A stretch of 16,977 nt of DNA from Phycisphaerae bacterium (GTDB lineage: Bacteria; Planctomycetota; Phycisphaerae; Phycisphaerales; SM1A02). The position numbers and the translations under genes are program-made. This document shows positions 1 through 7,912 of this stretch, one piece after another. Location: positions 1-16,977 of the forward strand of contig NYSW01000015.1 in assembly GCA_002683195.1 (NCBI GenBank). The letters are read 5' to 3'. Under the pieces are notes generated by a model, which did not search any database, was not told where the DNA came from, and saw only the letters and a program-made list of their open reading frames with translations. The stretch's first letter is position 1, and each line of letters starts with the position of its first letter.

Positions 1-1365
1 GCAGCTCACGTCAAACGCACCACCGAGGTCGGCGGCGGGGTAGGAACGAGCAACCACGTTTTCCGCGGCGGCACCGCACCAGACGCCACCGTTACCGAAG
101 TCGGCGGAGTCGACGGTGATCTGCGAGATGTTGGTGTCACCAGGGGTGGCACACTCAGGGGCTGCCAGCGGCGGCTCGGGCTCTTCCCAGGACACGACGA
201 GGTCGCCGGATCCACGAGCATCGAGGTAGCCACCGACTCGGACGAGGTACTGGCCGGCGGGGACCGTGGAGATGAGCTCGGAGGTGAAGAAGTCCGGGTC
301 GTCACAGTCTTCGTTGCAGCCGATGATGTCGTCGGGCAGGGTGCTGGGGTCGATGGGGTCACCGATCGCACCGGCCGAGTACATCGCGATCTTCGTATCG
401 AAGTCCGCCAGGTTGCAGCAGGTCATGGTGACGGTCGCTTCATCAGCGACTTCGATCACGTACCAGAGGTCACCCCAGATGGGGAGGTCATCGTCACCCG
501 AACCGCATTCGGGGGCGTCAGGACCGTCGGTGTTGGCACCAACGGTGTTGAAGGCGACGACGTCGCCGTTGCCCAGCATGGTGGGGCTGGTGGCACAGTC
601 GTTGGCGTAGGCCGGGGCCACGCACTCGTACTGGTAGATGCCACAGACATCAACCGCGATATCGACACAGGAGCTGTCCCATTCGATGTCGCAGCAGAAG
701 GGCTCGACTTCACAGGTCAGCGAGCAACAGGTGATGTCGTCGCAACCGGGGGTGGGGTGCACTTCGGCGCAGCCACCGGTCGCTCCGTCGCAGCCGGCGG
801 GGATTTCGCCACCGAGCACGAAGTAGAAGTCGGCGGTGTTGACCTCGGAGTGACGAAGGCCGAGACCTTCGTTCCAGGAGGAGGACATGCCGGTGGCAAC
901 GTCGCCGGTGGCGGACACCTTGTACGTGAAGGGAGCCAGCGGGACGTCGGTTTCTTCCAGTGCCAGTCGTTGGGAACAGGTCCCTTCGGCGTCGGCACCG
1001 GTGTCGTCACCGGCGAACGGGGCGATGAAGTACCAGGCGTCATCCGCGCCGTCGCCGTCGACGTCACCGTCGTCGAGGTTGATGTCGAACACGATTTCCG
1101 AGGCCCAGCCGGTGAAGCTGGATCCGACGTTCCAGCAGACGTCGACGTCGACGTTCGAGAAACCGACGGACTGAACGTAGCGGCCGGGATCACCCGTCAC
1201 GACGATCTGTTCGTTGGCCGGGGTTTCACCCGCTTCGAAGTCGATGAAGAAGAGGTCGATGTCGCTGAAGCTGACATCAAACCGAACGGTGTCACCCGCA
1301 AAGGCGCTGCCGGCGAGGCCGACGACGCCGATGGCGGCACATGACTTAATGAAATGAGACTGCAT
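1..1365 (-). CDS. Secreted cysteine-rich protein, 3' end outside the window
   Basis: The frame is open from the ATG at 1365 to the left edge (455 codons, no stop), so the C-terminus is missing. The N-terminus is a signal peptide: Lys7, a hydrophobic stretch and an SAFA site cleaved near residue 23. Residues 24-195 are a beta-rich, acidic domain with a DDGDVDGDG stretch near 96-105. A Cys-rich block follows at about 196-240, with the pattern GCxxxxCC, then PFCC, then WDxxCV. This resembles a cysteine module I associate with large secreted planctomycete proteins. About residues 245-395 look like a beta-sandwich of the PPC or surface-adhesion type (DLWYVIEV, TCCNLADFDT, GQYLVRVGGY), followed by a Pro/Glu linker and the start of another domain. 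A GGAGG at 1374-1378 lies 8 nt before the ATG and supports this start. The function is unknown; export and a cell-surface or extracellular location are inferred. Confidence 0.85.
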   Translation of the reverse strand, partial: MQSHFIKSCAAIGVVGLAGSAFAGDTVRFDVSFSDIDLFFIDFEAGETPANEQIVVTGDPGRYVQSVGFSNVDVDVCWNVGSSFTGWASEIVFDINLDDGDVDGDGADDAWYFIAPFAGDDTGADAEGTCSQRLALEETDVPLAPFTYKVSATGDVATGMSSSWNEGLGLRHSEVNTADFYFVLGGEIPAGCDGATGGCAEVHPTPGCDDITCCSLTCEVEPFCCDIEWDSSCVDIAVDVCGIYQYECVAPAYANDCATSPTMLGNGDVVAFNTVGANTDGPDAPECGSGDDDLPIWGDLWYVIEVADEATVTMTCCNLADFDTKIAMYSAGAIGDPIDPSTLPDDIIGCNEDCDDPDFFTSELISTVPAGQYLVRVGGYLDARGSGDLVVSWEEPEPPLAAPECATPGDTNISQITVDSADFGNGGVWCGAAAENVVARSYPAADLGGAFDVSC

Positions 1366-1373
1366 CCGTGAAT

Positions 1374-1378
1374 CCTCC
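1374..1378 (-). promoter_or_regulatory. Shine-Dalgarno site of the secreted Cys-rich protein
   Basis: Read on the minus strand this is GGAGG, 8 nt upstream of the ATG at 1365. It is the clearest ribosome binding site in the window and fixes the start of a gene whose other frames also give open stretches. Confidence 0.75.
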
Positions 1379-1466
1379 AATTTCGGATCTGGCGACGACA
1401 AGGACAGGAGTGTCCCTGCCGAATATGAGAGAGACAGAGCCTGCGAAAGCCAGACCCTGCAATCTA

Positions 1467-1494
1467 AATGTAGTCAGACTGGGATGGGGGTCAA
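1467..1494 (-). promoter_or_regulatory. Candidate sigma70-like promoter for the secreted Cys-rich gene
   Basis: On the minus strand there is TTGACC (1489-1494), a 16-bp spacer and TACATT (1467-1472), about 100 nt before the ATG at 1365. The match to TTGACA/TATAAT is partial, and planctomycete promoters are poorly known, so this is only a candidate. The surrounding gap (1366-1614) is more AT-rich than the genes on either side, and I see no convincing terminator in it. Confidence 0.3.
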
Positions 1495-1614
1495 TCCGCA
1501 AATGGAGCAAATGCCCGGAGAGCGGAGGAAATGCCCCTACGAACAGAACTTCCGAACCCAAAACCGCTCAAGATCCGCCTCTCGGCTGTTGTTATCGGAC
1601 ATTTTTAAGGGCGT

Positions 1615-2667
1615 TCAATCGATGTTTCCGCCGAGGGCGCTCCAGCCGATCACCAGATTTCCGAATTGAGACCCGGTTTCGAGCCGCTCCCAAGCCTTTA
1701 AAGCATCGGAAAACGGCATCACACCATCCAGAACCGGCCTGAGTGCCCCGCGACGAAACAATTCCACGACCTGCCGAAACTCACCCATGTCACCCATGGT
1801 CGAACCCATGATGGCCAGCTGGTTCCAGAAGACGCGGGTGAGATCAGTCGTGGCATCACCACCACTGGTCGCGCCGCACGTGACGAAACGCCCGCCGCGG
1901 GCCATGGAACGAATACAGGCTCCATGAACGGCCTTGCCGATGGAGTCAATGCAGATGTCCACGCCTCGGCGGCCCGTGACGCCACGGACCGCCCGACTCC
2001 AGTCCTCACCCTCGTCCAGAATCATGGCATCCGCGCCCAAGTCTCTGGCCCGGTCGAGTTTCCATTGATGACGGCTGGTCACTACGGTTCGACACCCGAG
2101 ATGGCGGCAGATCCCGAGCGCTGCCAAAGCGACTCCCCCACCAATGCCTGGGATCAAGACCCAATCGCCAGCGGCGGCTCGTGCCCGGGTCACGATCATT
2201 CGCCAGGCCGTGAGATGGGTGAGCCCAAAGGCAGCCCCTTCGATCGGGTCGGCCTCTTCACCGAGGTCCAGAACATTGGCCGCCGGAGCGACGAAAGCCT
2301 CCGCCATCGATCCTGGCGTGTGCTCGCCCACCAGGCGAAATGCCTCCCCGGCGGGCTCGCGGTCGGGATGCGACCCTTCCGCACCGGCAACGGCGGCATT
2401 CATGATCACCCGGCGACCAAGCCAGGCGTCATCCACCCCCTCCCCGACCGAATCGACTCGGCCGACGCCATCACAGCCCGTGACTCGAGGCCAGGGGCGA
2501 TCAATGCCCGGTAGCCCCTGTCCGACCCAGAGATCAAGATGATTCAGCCCCGACGCCTCGGTTCGAATCCGAAGCTCTCCCGGGCCCGCAAGGGGCTCTG
2601 GGACGTCGATGAGCTGCATATTCGGAGCCACGGGTGCTCCGCCGGTCATGACTGCGATCGCCTTCAT
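1615..2667 (-). CDS. MDR-superfamily NAD(P)-dependent oxidoreductase, zinc-less type
   Basis: A 350-residue medium-chain dehydrogenase/reductase, the normal length. The GroES-like N-terminal half (about 1-150) contains GLNHLDLWVG (40-49), TGCDGVGRV (63-71) and GSMAEAFV. The Rossmann half has the dinucleotide loop GIGGGVA (174-180), followed by TSRHQWKLDRARDLGAD (197-213), GVDICIDSIG and GGRFVTCGATSG. The usual catalytic-zinc Cys is replaced by Asn42, and the four-Cys structural-zinc lobe is absent; the loop at about 88-110 has no cysteine. This places it near quinone-oxidoreductase-like or crotonyl-CoA-reductase-like MDRs rather than classical alcohol dehydrogenases. The substrate cannot be read from the sequence. 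The ATG at 2667 gives the standard MKAIAV start; no good ribosome site is visible. It is divergent from the lipoprotein gene at 2772 and not obviously linked to the respiratory genes. Confidence 0.88.
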   Translation of the reverse strand: MKAIAVMTGGAPVAPNMQLIDVPEPLAGPGELRIRTEASGLNHLDLWVGQGLPGIDRPWPRVTGCDGVGRVDSVGEGVDDAWLGRRVIMNAAVAGAEGSHPDREPAGEAFRLVGEHTPGSMAEAFVAPAANVLDLGEEADPIEGAAFGLTHLTAWRMIVTRARAAAGDWVLIPGIGGGVALAALGICRHLGCRTVVTSRHQWKLDRARDLGADAMILDEGEDWSRAVRGVTGRRGVDICIDSIGKAVHGACIRSMARGGRFVTCGATSGGDATTDLTRVFWNQLAIMGSTMGDMGEFRQVVELFRRGALRPVLDGVMPFSDALKAWERLETGSQFGNLVIGWSALGGNID

Positions 2668-2771
2668 GCCCAGAGTCTACGGAGAACCGCCGGAACCTCC
2701 CGGAGCACGGCTTCGTTTCGTACCGTGCAGGAGTCTCTCAACCGCTCATCAATCGCCGGAATCAGAACTTC

Positions 2772-3914
2772 ATGCCCTCCACGTTCTCCATCTTTGTCGA
2801 TTCACTCCCGCTCGGATTCCGATCGAGCGTCATGATCACTTCGATCTTCGTCGGCTCGATGACCAGTTGCGAACGCCCGGAAACCAATTTGGAATCAGCA
2901 GCAGCCGGACCTGCGGTGGAATCCAGTGCCGAGGCAGCTCCGTCCTCATCGTCGGGGGCCATCATCTACCCGAGTGGCTCCGTCACCATTCGCGCCGGCG
3001 CCACGGCGGTCTACGGTGATCCCGCAGACGTCGACTTCGGCCTCGTTCCACCCGGATCCAAACTTCGCACCGAGATCAAACTCGTGAACCCCACCGACAA
3101 GCCGGTGATCATTCGCGCGGCGGTTCCAACCTGCCAGTGCACGACGGTGGAGGTTGCGGGCGAGACCATCCCCCCCCGCGGCGCGGTGGGAATTCCCATG
3201 ACGCTTCAGGTACCCAGCACCACGGGAGACAAGAAGGCTGCCGTGAACACGGTTCTGGACCCGGGTGGCAAGGGACCAAGACTCACCCTGCAAGCCGTCT
3301 CGGCCTACCCCGTCCGCTCCATCCCCCTCTACATCGACGCCACCCAACCACCTGCCGGTATGACGGGATCATTCCGCGTCGAGTCCACGGACGGCCAGTC
3401 CTTTCAGGTCCTCTCGTTGAATGGCCGCCCCGCCGTGACCGGGGGCTCGGGTACCGCGGCCACCTCCCATGAGGTGTTCTACGATCTCACCGGAGAGACG
3501 GCGGAGACCATGCCGAAGTGGATGTTGGTCGAAACCGATCATCCAGAGGCCCCGATGATTGAAATGCGGGTTCGCCATCGATGGTCGATGCTCCCCCACC
3601 AATTTCCCAATTATGACCTCAAGATCCAGTTCGACGGGTACGTCGCCAACGTCGGCGTCCTGCCGCTCAACGGCAGTCGCGAATTCACGGTCGAGCTCAA
3701 GAACTTCAAGGGCCAGACCCTCCGGGCACTCCGCAGCGTCGACCGACGCTTTCCGGTTCGACTGCTGCAGCAGATCGCGGGCGATGGAAGTCGGGTCCGA
3801 GTGACCGCCTCGATCAGTGACGCCAACGCCACCCCCGGCCCCTTCATCTCGCCCGTGGGCTTCGTGACCGACCGAGGCGAGGAGATCATGTTCGTGATCG
3901 GCACGGTCCGTTGA
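2772..3914 (+). CDS. DUF1573-type lipoprotein
   Basis: 380 residues. The N-terminus has an Arg followed by a hydrophobic stretch and MTSC, a plausible lipobox that would make Cys33 the lipidated residue. A low-complexity Ala/Ser/Glu linker runs to about residue 62. Residues about 75-160 hold the DUF1573-like beta-sandwich: VDFGLVPPGSKL, LVNPTDKPVII and the hallmark PTCQCTTVE (C121, C123), then IPPRGAVGIPMTLQVP. The rest (about 170-380) is beta-rich and may be a second, diverged copy (VANVGVLPLNGSREFTVELKN). DUF1573 proteins are numerous in planctomycetes and are thought to be ASH-like surface or periplasmic proteins; no reaction is known. The start is uncertain: ATG 2772 gives a long n-region, while ATG 2832 leaves a short signal without a basic residue, so I prefer 2772. 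Its stop lies 4 bp from the stop of the convergent gene at 3919. Confidence 0.8.
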   Translation: MPSTFSIFVDSLPLGFRSSVMITSIFVGSMTSCERPETNLESAAAGPAVESSAEAAPSSSSGAIIYPSGSVTIRAGATAVYGDPADVDFGLVPPGSKLRTEIKLVNPTDKPVIIRAAVPTCQCTTVEVAGETIPPRGAVGIPMTLQVPSTTGDKKAAVNTVLDPGGKGPRLTLQAVSAYPVRSIPLYIDATQPPAGMTGSFRVESTDGQSFQVLSLNGRPAVTGGSGTAATSHEVFYDLTGETAETMPKWMLVETDHPEAPMIEMRVRHRWSMLPHQFPNYDLKIQFDGYVANVGVLPLNGSREFTVELKNFKGQTLRALRSVDRRFPVRLLQQIAGDGSRVRVTASISDANATPGPFISPVGFVTDRGEEIMFVIGTVR

Positions 3915-3918
3915 GACT

Positions 3919-4227
3919 TCAGTCGGCGGCCTGATCTTCCGACGTCACGTCCCGAGCGTTCTCGACCAGAGTCGCCAACCGCTCTTCGATTCGATCGAGT
4001 CGGGACTCCAGCCCACGCCCCGGACCTTCGCTGAACCAGCGGGAGACCGCATCATCAACGACTTTCCGAACGTCCGCGACCCGTGCCTCGAGGTCCGTGA
4101 TGGCTTCAGTTTCATCCGAAGGCAGACCTCCATCGAGCAACGCCTCTCCAAACGACTTCCACCAGGATGAATCCCGCTCGGCGGGAAGAGATGCGTCGGG
4201 TTCATTGGGCGAGGAAGAACTGGTCAT
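3919..4227 (-). CDS. Small acidic helical protein, unknown function
   Basis: 102 residues, not recognised as a named family. It has a Ser/Pro/Asp-rich disordered N-terminus (1-20), then SSWWKSFGEALLDGGLPSD (20-38), and a long region of heptad-like helix to about residue 93 (ITDLEARVADVRKVVDD, then LESRLDRIEERLATLVENA), probably a coiled coil broken by SEGPGRG. There is no signal peptide or membrane segment, so it is probably cytoplasmic. It is convergent with the DUF1573 gene (4 bp between stops) and divergent from the prenyltransferase-repeat gene (89 bp between starts). The heptad pattern and frame-typical codon use favour a real gene, but support is moderate. A phasin-like or division-associated role would be a guess. 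Confidence 0.6.
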   Translation of the reverse strand: MTSSSSPNEPDASLPAERDSSWWKSFGEALLDGGLPSDETEAITDLEARVADVRKVVDDAVSRWFSEGPGRGLESRLDRIEERLATLVENARDVTSEDQAAD

Positions 4228-4316
4228 CGGATAGATCCCGCGTGAAAGGTGTGATCCGCCGGGTCAGCGCGGTCGGATCGATGGAATCCCACACATCTGG
4301 ATAGTAGTCTTCCCAC

Positions 4317-5741
4317 ATGATTCAAACCCTCCAACCGCCACGGTCTGTCACCCTCGCTGCATCCCTCGCGTTCTTCGCGACGGCATCCCTGGGGGCCGCC
4401 GCCGAGCAGGATCTGGCGCCGACGCGTCGAGCCGCCCGCGTCACCGAGGAAATCCGCCGCCTGGTGGAAGCGGAGCCGACCGAGGGGCTCGATCCCCGCA
4501 TCGACGGGGATCGAATCACGGAACTTCCTGCCGCCGAGACCGCGGCCCTCGTGCTGCTACCCACCGCGCCGGTTCATCGCATCGCGACTGCGCGATCGGA
4601 TACGAACCTGTCGGAGGCGACCTGGAATCAAGCGAACACCACTCTTGACCGTGGTCTCGCCTGGCTCATCGCCAATCAATCGGCACGAGGCGGCTGGATG
4701 GAAGGCGAACGAGTCGAGGCCACCGACCAACCCCCTCGTGAAGCGGCGGCGGCGATCGCCGTGACCGCCATGGGTCTCAAGGCATTCGCTCAGGCCGACC
4801 GCCCCACACCCGACGCCCGAATGGCCCGGGATCGGTCGCTCCGTTTCGTTCGCAACGAATTCGAGACTCGGGGCCTCGATGGACTCGGCGAAGGCGGACT
4901 GGGGAACTACGTGACCAGCGCCGTGACCATGGGGCTTGCCGCCCTGGGTACGGATACTCAACCCGGCGATGCCGCCATGATCGCCCAGACGGTCGATCGC
5001 CTCACCAATGGTCAATGGGATCAGGCCGAAGGCATCCGACCGGAACAGGACTGGTTCGGTGGCGCTGGATACGGTCGACATGGCCGACCCGATCTCTCCA
5101 ACACCCAGATGATGCTCGATGCGTTGTACGACGCGGGCGTCAGTCCCGATGAACCCGTGGTCCAGCGAGCCCTGGTGTTTCTCTCCAGAACTCAGAATCT
5201 CAAGGCCACGAATCCCGCCGATTGGGCCCAGGCCGGTTCCAATGATGGAGGTTTCGTCTACACCCCCGCCAACGGAGGCGAGTCCTTCGGCAGCGCGACC
5301 GCCGGTGAGGGGCGCTACGGTGAGACGATGCCCGAAGGGGTCACCAGAAGCCTGCGAAGCTACGGATCGATGACCTACGCGGGATTCAAGAGCCTGCTCT
5401 TCGCCGGGCTGGATGCCGAAGACCCTCGGGTCGAGGCGGCCATGAACTGGATCCGGAGCCACTGGACCTTTCAGGAGAATCCCGGGCTTGGCCAGCAAGG
5501 CGTCTACTACTACCTGCACGCCATGGCCAGGGCGTTGCGGGCGTCAGGCCTCGATTCCATCACCACGCCGGATGGCGTCAAGCACGACTGGCGGCAGGAG
5601 TTGATCGAAGCCATCGCCAGTCGACAGACTGCCGGCGGTTTCTGGATCAACGATATCGAACGATGGGAGGAGTCACGCCCTTCACTCGCAACGGTCTATG
5701 CCACCCTGGCCCTCGAAGAAGCACTCAAGCCGGTTGAATAG
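4317..5741 (+). CDS. Secreted prenyltransferase/squalene-oxidase-repeat protein
   Basis: 474 residues. A signal peptide (residues 1-29, ending GAAA|E) directs export. The rest is a series of alpha-alpha repeats of the terpene-cyclase type: LDRGLAWLIANQSARGGWM (about 110-128), GLGNYVTSAVTMGLAAL (about 194-210), HGRPDLSNTQMMLDALYDAG (about 255-274), GSMTYAGFKSLLFAGLD (about 351-367), QGVYYYLHAMARALRASGLD (about 395-414), and a C-terminal ASRQTAGGFWIN with ATVYATLALEEAL. I recall the DLSNTQ, MTYAGxKSLLxAGL and GVYYYLHAMAxAL blocks as typical of a secreted planctomycete family. No cyclase DxDD-type catalytic motif is visible, so squalene cyclisation should not be assumed. The role is unknown, perhaps binding in the periplasm. 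It is convergent with the DUF3179 gene, 27 bp between stops. Confidence 0.88.
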   Translation: MIQTLQPPRSVTLAASLAFFATASLGAAAEQDLAPTRRAARVTEEIRRLVEAEPTEGLDPRIDGDRITELPAAETAALVLLPTAPVHRIATARSDTNLSEATWNQANTTLDRGLAWLIANQSARGGWMEGERVEATDQPPREAAAAIAVTAMGLKAFAQADRPTPDARMARDRSLRFVRNEFETRGLDGLGEGGLGNYVTSAVTMGLAALGTDTQPGDAAMIAQTVDRLTNGQWDQAEGIRPEQDWFGGAGYGRHGRPDLSNTQMMLDALYDAGVSPDEPVVQRALVFLSRTQNLKATNPADWAQAGSNDGGFVYTPANGGESFGSATAGEGRYGETMPEGVTRSLRSYGSMTYAGFKSLLFAGLDAEDPRVEAAMNWIRSHWTFQENPGLGQQGVYYYLHAMARALRASGLDSITTPDGVKHDWRQELIEAIASRQTAGGFWINDIERWEESRPSLATVYATLALEEALKPVE

Positions 5742-5744
5742 ATC

Positions 5745-5763
5745 GAGTCGCGGCGATCGACTC
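5745..5763. terminator. Weak inverted repeat between convergent genes
   Basis: GAGTCG (5745-5750) and CGACTC (5758-5763) can pair around a 7-nt loop in the 27-bp gap between the prenyltransferase-repeat stop and the DUF3179 stop. Its position suits a bidirectional terminator, but the stem is short and no T-tract follows on either strand. Confidence 0.25.
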
Positions 5764-5768
5764 AGACA

Positions 5769-6872
5769 TCATCGGCCATCACCGACAAGTGCGGAACGTC
5801 CTCGTTCCAGGGCCACGGTCGCTCCGGCGGGATCACGAACCCAGGTTCCGGACCACATGCCGAAACGTGTGGTGATGCCGTCGGATTCGATCACGTCGAC
5901 CGCGTTCCCGGCCGGGTCCGGTTCGAACACCAGACGCCGGTTTTCCAGCTCGACGATTGCACGATCGTCCACCATGATCTGCGTCAGTTCCGCGATCGGC
6001 AGCACCGCGAGCAAGGAACCATCCACATCCAGGATCGAAACCACTCGGTCTCGTCCCGGCAACGTGGACGCCTCGGGTTCTCGACGCGGAACCATCAGCC
6101 ATTCGTCGCCGTCGAGATACCGTCGATAGTCGATTCGACGGTACCGCCGCATCGACTCCGGATCACGAACCACCACGCGAGTATCGGGATGGGCCTTGAG
6201 CCAGTCTCGCCATCGGACCACGGAAACTCCGGGCACCGTTTCCAGACGCGAACCCACCGCCGCGCCCGCGATCGCGCGGCCGTCGTGAGCGGACCAGAGC
6301 GTCGCGTCCTCTTTTCCATCATGCATGAGAAGCGCGAGGTCATCGAGCAGCCCACTCACTTCGAAATCAGGTTCGCTTCCATCGGCAAGGCGACGCCGGA
6401 AGATCGAGGCCTCGTCGATCAGCGGGGATCGCGTGACCACGATGGGCACGCCACCAACCTCATCCAAGACCACCTCATGAGCATCCACGACGAAGAGTGG
6501 ATAGGCCCTCGACTCGCCGTTGATCTCCACCCCGATCACCCGATCGGTGCTCACAACCTCTTTCTGCCACTTCCGGGAGTTCGATGCGTTCCAAGCCGCC
6601 ACTTCGCCGCCAGGCAAGGTCTCCGGAGACTCATACGTCGGCAGAAAGCCACGAGGATTCCCGGTCGCGACCATCGCGGCCGGCTCGATGACCGATCCAG
6701 AAAGGTCGACACCATAGGTTTCGGGATCGGATCCGTTTCCCACCGGGCCGTCACCCAGAAAAACGCCCGCAAGGCCCCAGAGCAGAACGGCCCCGCCCCC
6801 CGCGAATGCCAGGAAGATCGTCCACACCAACGGCCAGCGGCCGGAGCTCCTCGAAGGGGCATCTTCGCTCAC
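5769..6872 (-). CDS. DUF3179 membrane-anchored protein, coupled to ctaB
   Basis: 367 residues from the GTG at 6872, which overlaps the ctaB stop as GTGA. A longer frame starting at 6959 would run deep into ctaB and begins with unlikely Arg/Gly-rich sequence. A membrane anchor lies at about 14-38, so the body is probably periplasmic. The DUF3179 core spans about 105-245: VIGVEINGESRAYPL (112-126), AHEVVLDEVGGVPIVV (131-146), FEVSGLL (170-176), LLMHDGKEDATLWS (181-194). About 105 further residues end in FGMWSGTWV. The usual CPLC segment of DUF3179 is here TRSPLIDEASIF (147-158), so the cysteines are lost. The function of DUF3179 is unknown. The overlap with heme O synthase suggests, by inference, a link to heme A supply or oxidase assembly. 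Confidence 0.85.
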   Translation of the reverse strand: MSEDAPSRSSGRWPLVWTIFLAFAGGGAVLLWGLAGVFLGDGPVGNGSDPETYGVDLSGSVIEPAAMVATGNPRGFLPTYESPETLPGGEVAAWNASNSRKWQKEVVSTDRVIGVEINGESRAYPLFVVDAHEVVLDEVGGVPIVVTRSPLIDEASIFRRRLADGSEPDFEVSGLLDDLALLMHDGKEDATLWSAHDGRAIAGAAVGSRLETVPGVSVVRWRDWLKAHPDTRVVVRDPESMRRYRRIDYRRYLDGDEWLMVPRREPEASTLPGRDRVVSILDVDGSLLAVLPIAELTQIMVDDRAIVELENRRLVFEPDPAGNAVDVIESDGITTRFGMWSGTWVRDPAGATVALERGRSALVGDGR

Positions 6873-7912
6873 GGCGTGACTTCCGAAGTTGCATCCTCGG
6901 GTTCGACGGGGATCGCCGCCCCGTCCATGCCGACCGGACGTCCACCACCGTCGAGCCATGCCTTGGGTGAAACGGGTCCTCGATCGAGCACCATCACGCC
7001 GAGAACCAACGGCAGATACATGAGGCTTGCGAGAAAAGCGGATCGAGCCCGGGTGTCATCCGGCCGCCGCCAGAACTGGTAGCACCGAAAGGTGAACCAG
7101 AGACCGAACACCACCGAAGCGGCGGCACTCCACCAACCGGCCACTCCGAAGAGGGTCACGAACAGACCGACCGGGACCAGCAACGCCGCGGTGGAAGTCA
7201 TCACCTGACCGGTGAGTCGACCGTCGACGTCGAGAACCGGAAGCATCTTGTGACCGCCGCGACGATAGTCATCCCGGTACAGCCACGCGAGGGCGAAGAA
7301 ATGCGGGAGTTGCCAGACGAAGAGCAGAGCCCCGACGATCCAGGCACCGGTCTCCAGACCGCCGGTCGCGGCCGCCCAACCGATCATGGGAGGAATGGCA
7401 CCGCAAACAGCGCCCAACAGCGTGTTCAAGGTCGAGCGAGGCTTGAGGGGGGTGTAGATCGCGATGTAGATCACGATGTTCAGAAGCGCGAGCCCCCCGG
7501 CAAGATTGTTCACCGTTCCGACGAGCAGGGCAAAGCCCGCGTAGCCGGTCACCACTCCCGCGATGAAGGTGACCGTTCTTGAAAGACGGCCGCTTGCGAC
7601 CGGTCGGCTTCGGGTTCGATGCATCCGGGCATCACGGACATGTTCGATCACCTGATTCAGGATCGCCGCACTCGCCGCGGCAAACCCCGTTCCAATCAGC
7701 GTGAGTCCCAGTCGGGTCCAGTCGACGTCGGCGGCCCCGAATCGCCCCAGGGCATACCCCACGGCCGTGGTCACCAGGACGAGCAGGTTCAGCCGCATCT
7801 TGGTGAGATCGATGAGCATGGCTCGAAGTCCCGGCCTGGTCGGAGGCACCTCGGAATCCTCGGGGATCCTCTGGTCGGGGTTCGAGCTGGAATTAGTGGG
7901 AGCGACAGACAT
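6869..7912 (-). CDS. ctaB: Protoheme IX farnesyltransferase (heme O synthase)
   Basis: 347 residues. This UbiA-superfamily membrane prenyltransferase adds a farnesyl group from farnesyl diphosphate to heme b, giving heme O, the precursor of heme A. Family motifs are clear: N86xxxE90xxxD94xxM97xR99T100xxR103P104 (the Mg/diphosphate site), YTPLKPRSTLNTLLGA (153-168), the pore region IPPMIGW, and YRDDYRRGGHKMLPV (212-226). About nine membrane helices are expected. An N-terminal tail of about 30 residues and a Gly/Pro-rich C-terminal tail of about 37 residues flank the core. The ATG at 7912 is preferred because it begins about 30 residues before the family core. The same frame stays open to a GTG at 8182, but those 90 residues resemble no CtaB extension. 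It overlaps the following DUF3179 gene by 4 bp and is divergent from ctaA. Confidence 0.95.
   Translation of the reverse strand: MSVAPTNSSSNPDQRIPEDSEVPPTRPGLRAMLIDLTKMRLNLLVLVTTAVGYALGRFGAADVDWTRLGLTLIGTGFAAASAAILNQVIEHVRDARMHRTRSRPVASGRLSRTVTFIAGVVTGYAGFALLVGTVNNLAGGLALLNIVIYIAIYTPLKPRSTLNTLLGAVCGAIPPMIGWAAATGGLETGAWIVGALLFVWQLPHFFALAWLYRDDYRRGGHKMLPVLDVDGRLTGQVMTSTAALLVPVGLFVTLFGVAGWWSAAASVVFGLWFTFRCYQFWRRPDDTRARSAFLASLMYLPLVLGVMVLDRGPVSPKAWLDGGGRPVGMDGAAIPVEPEDATSEVTP

Noticed and set aside
757..1344. A plus-strand open frame opposite the secreted Cys-rich gene
   Set aside because: The minus strand has a signal peptide, a strong ribosome site and an unbroken 455-codon frame; the plus-strand product is a composition artefact.
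4317..5741. Squalene-hopene cyclase assignment for the prenyltransferase-repeat protein
   Set aside because: It has a signal peptide, is shorter than cyclases and shows no DxDD-type catalytic motif, so only the repeat fold is supported.
6873..6959. Earlier start for the DUF3179 gene
   Set aside because: It would add 29 Arg/Gly-rich residues inside ctaB ahead of the membrane anchor; the GTG overlapping the ctaB stop is the better start.
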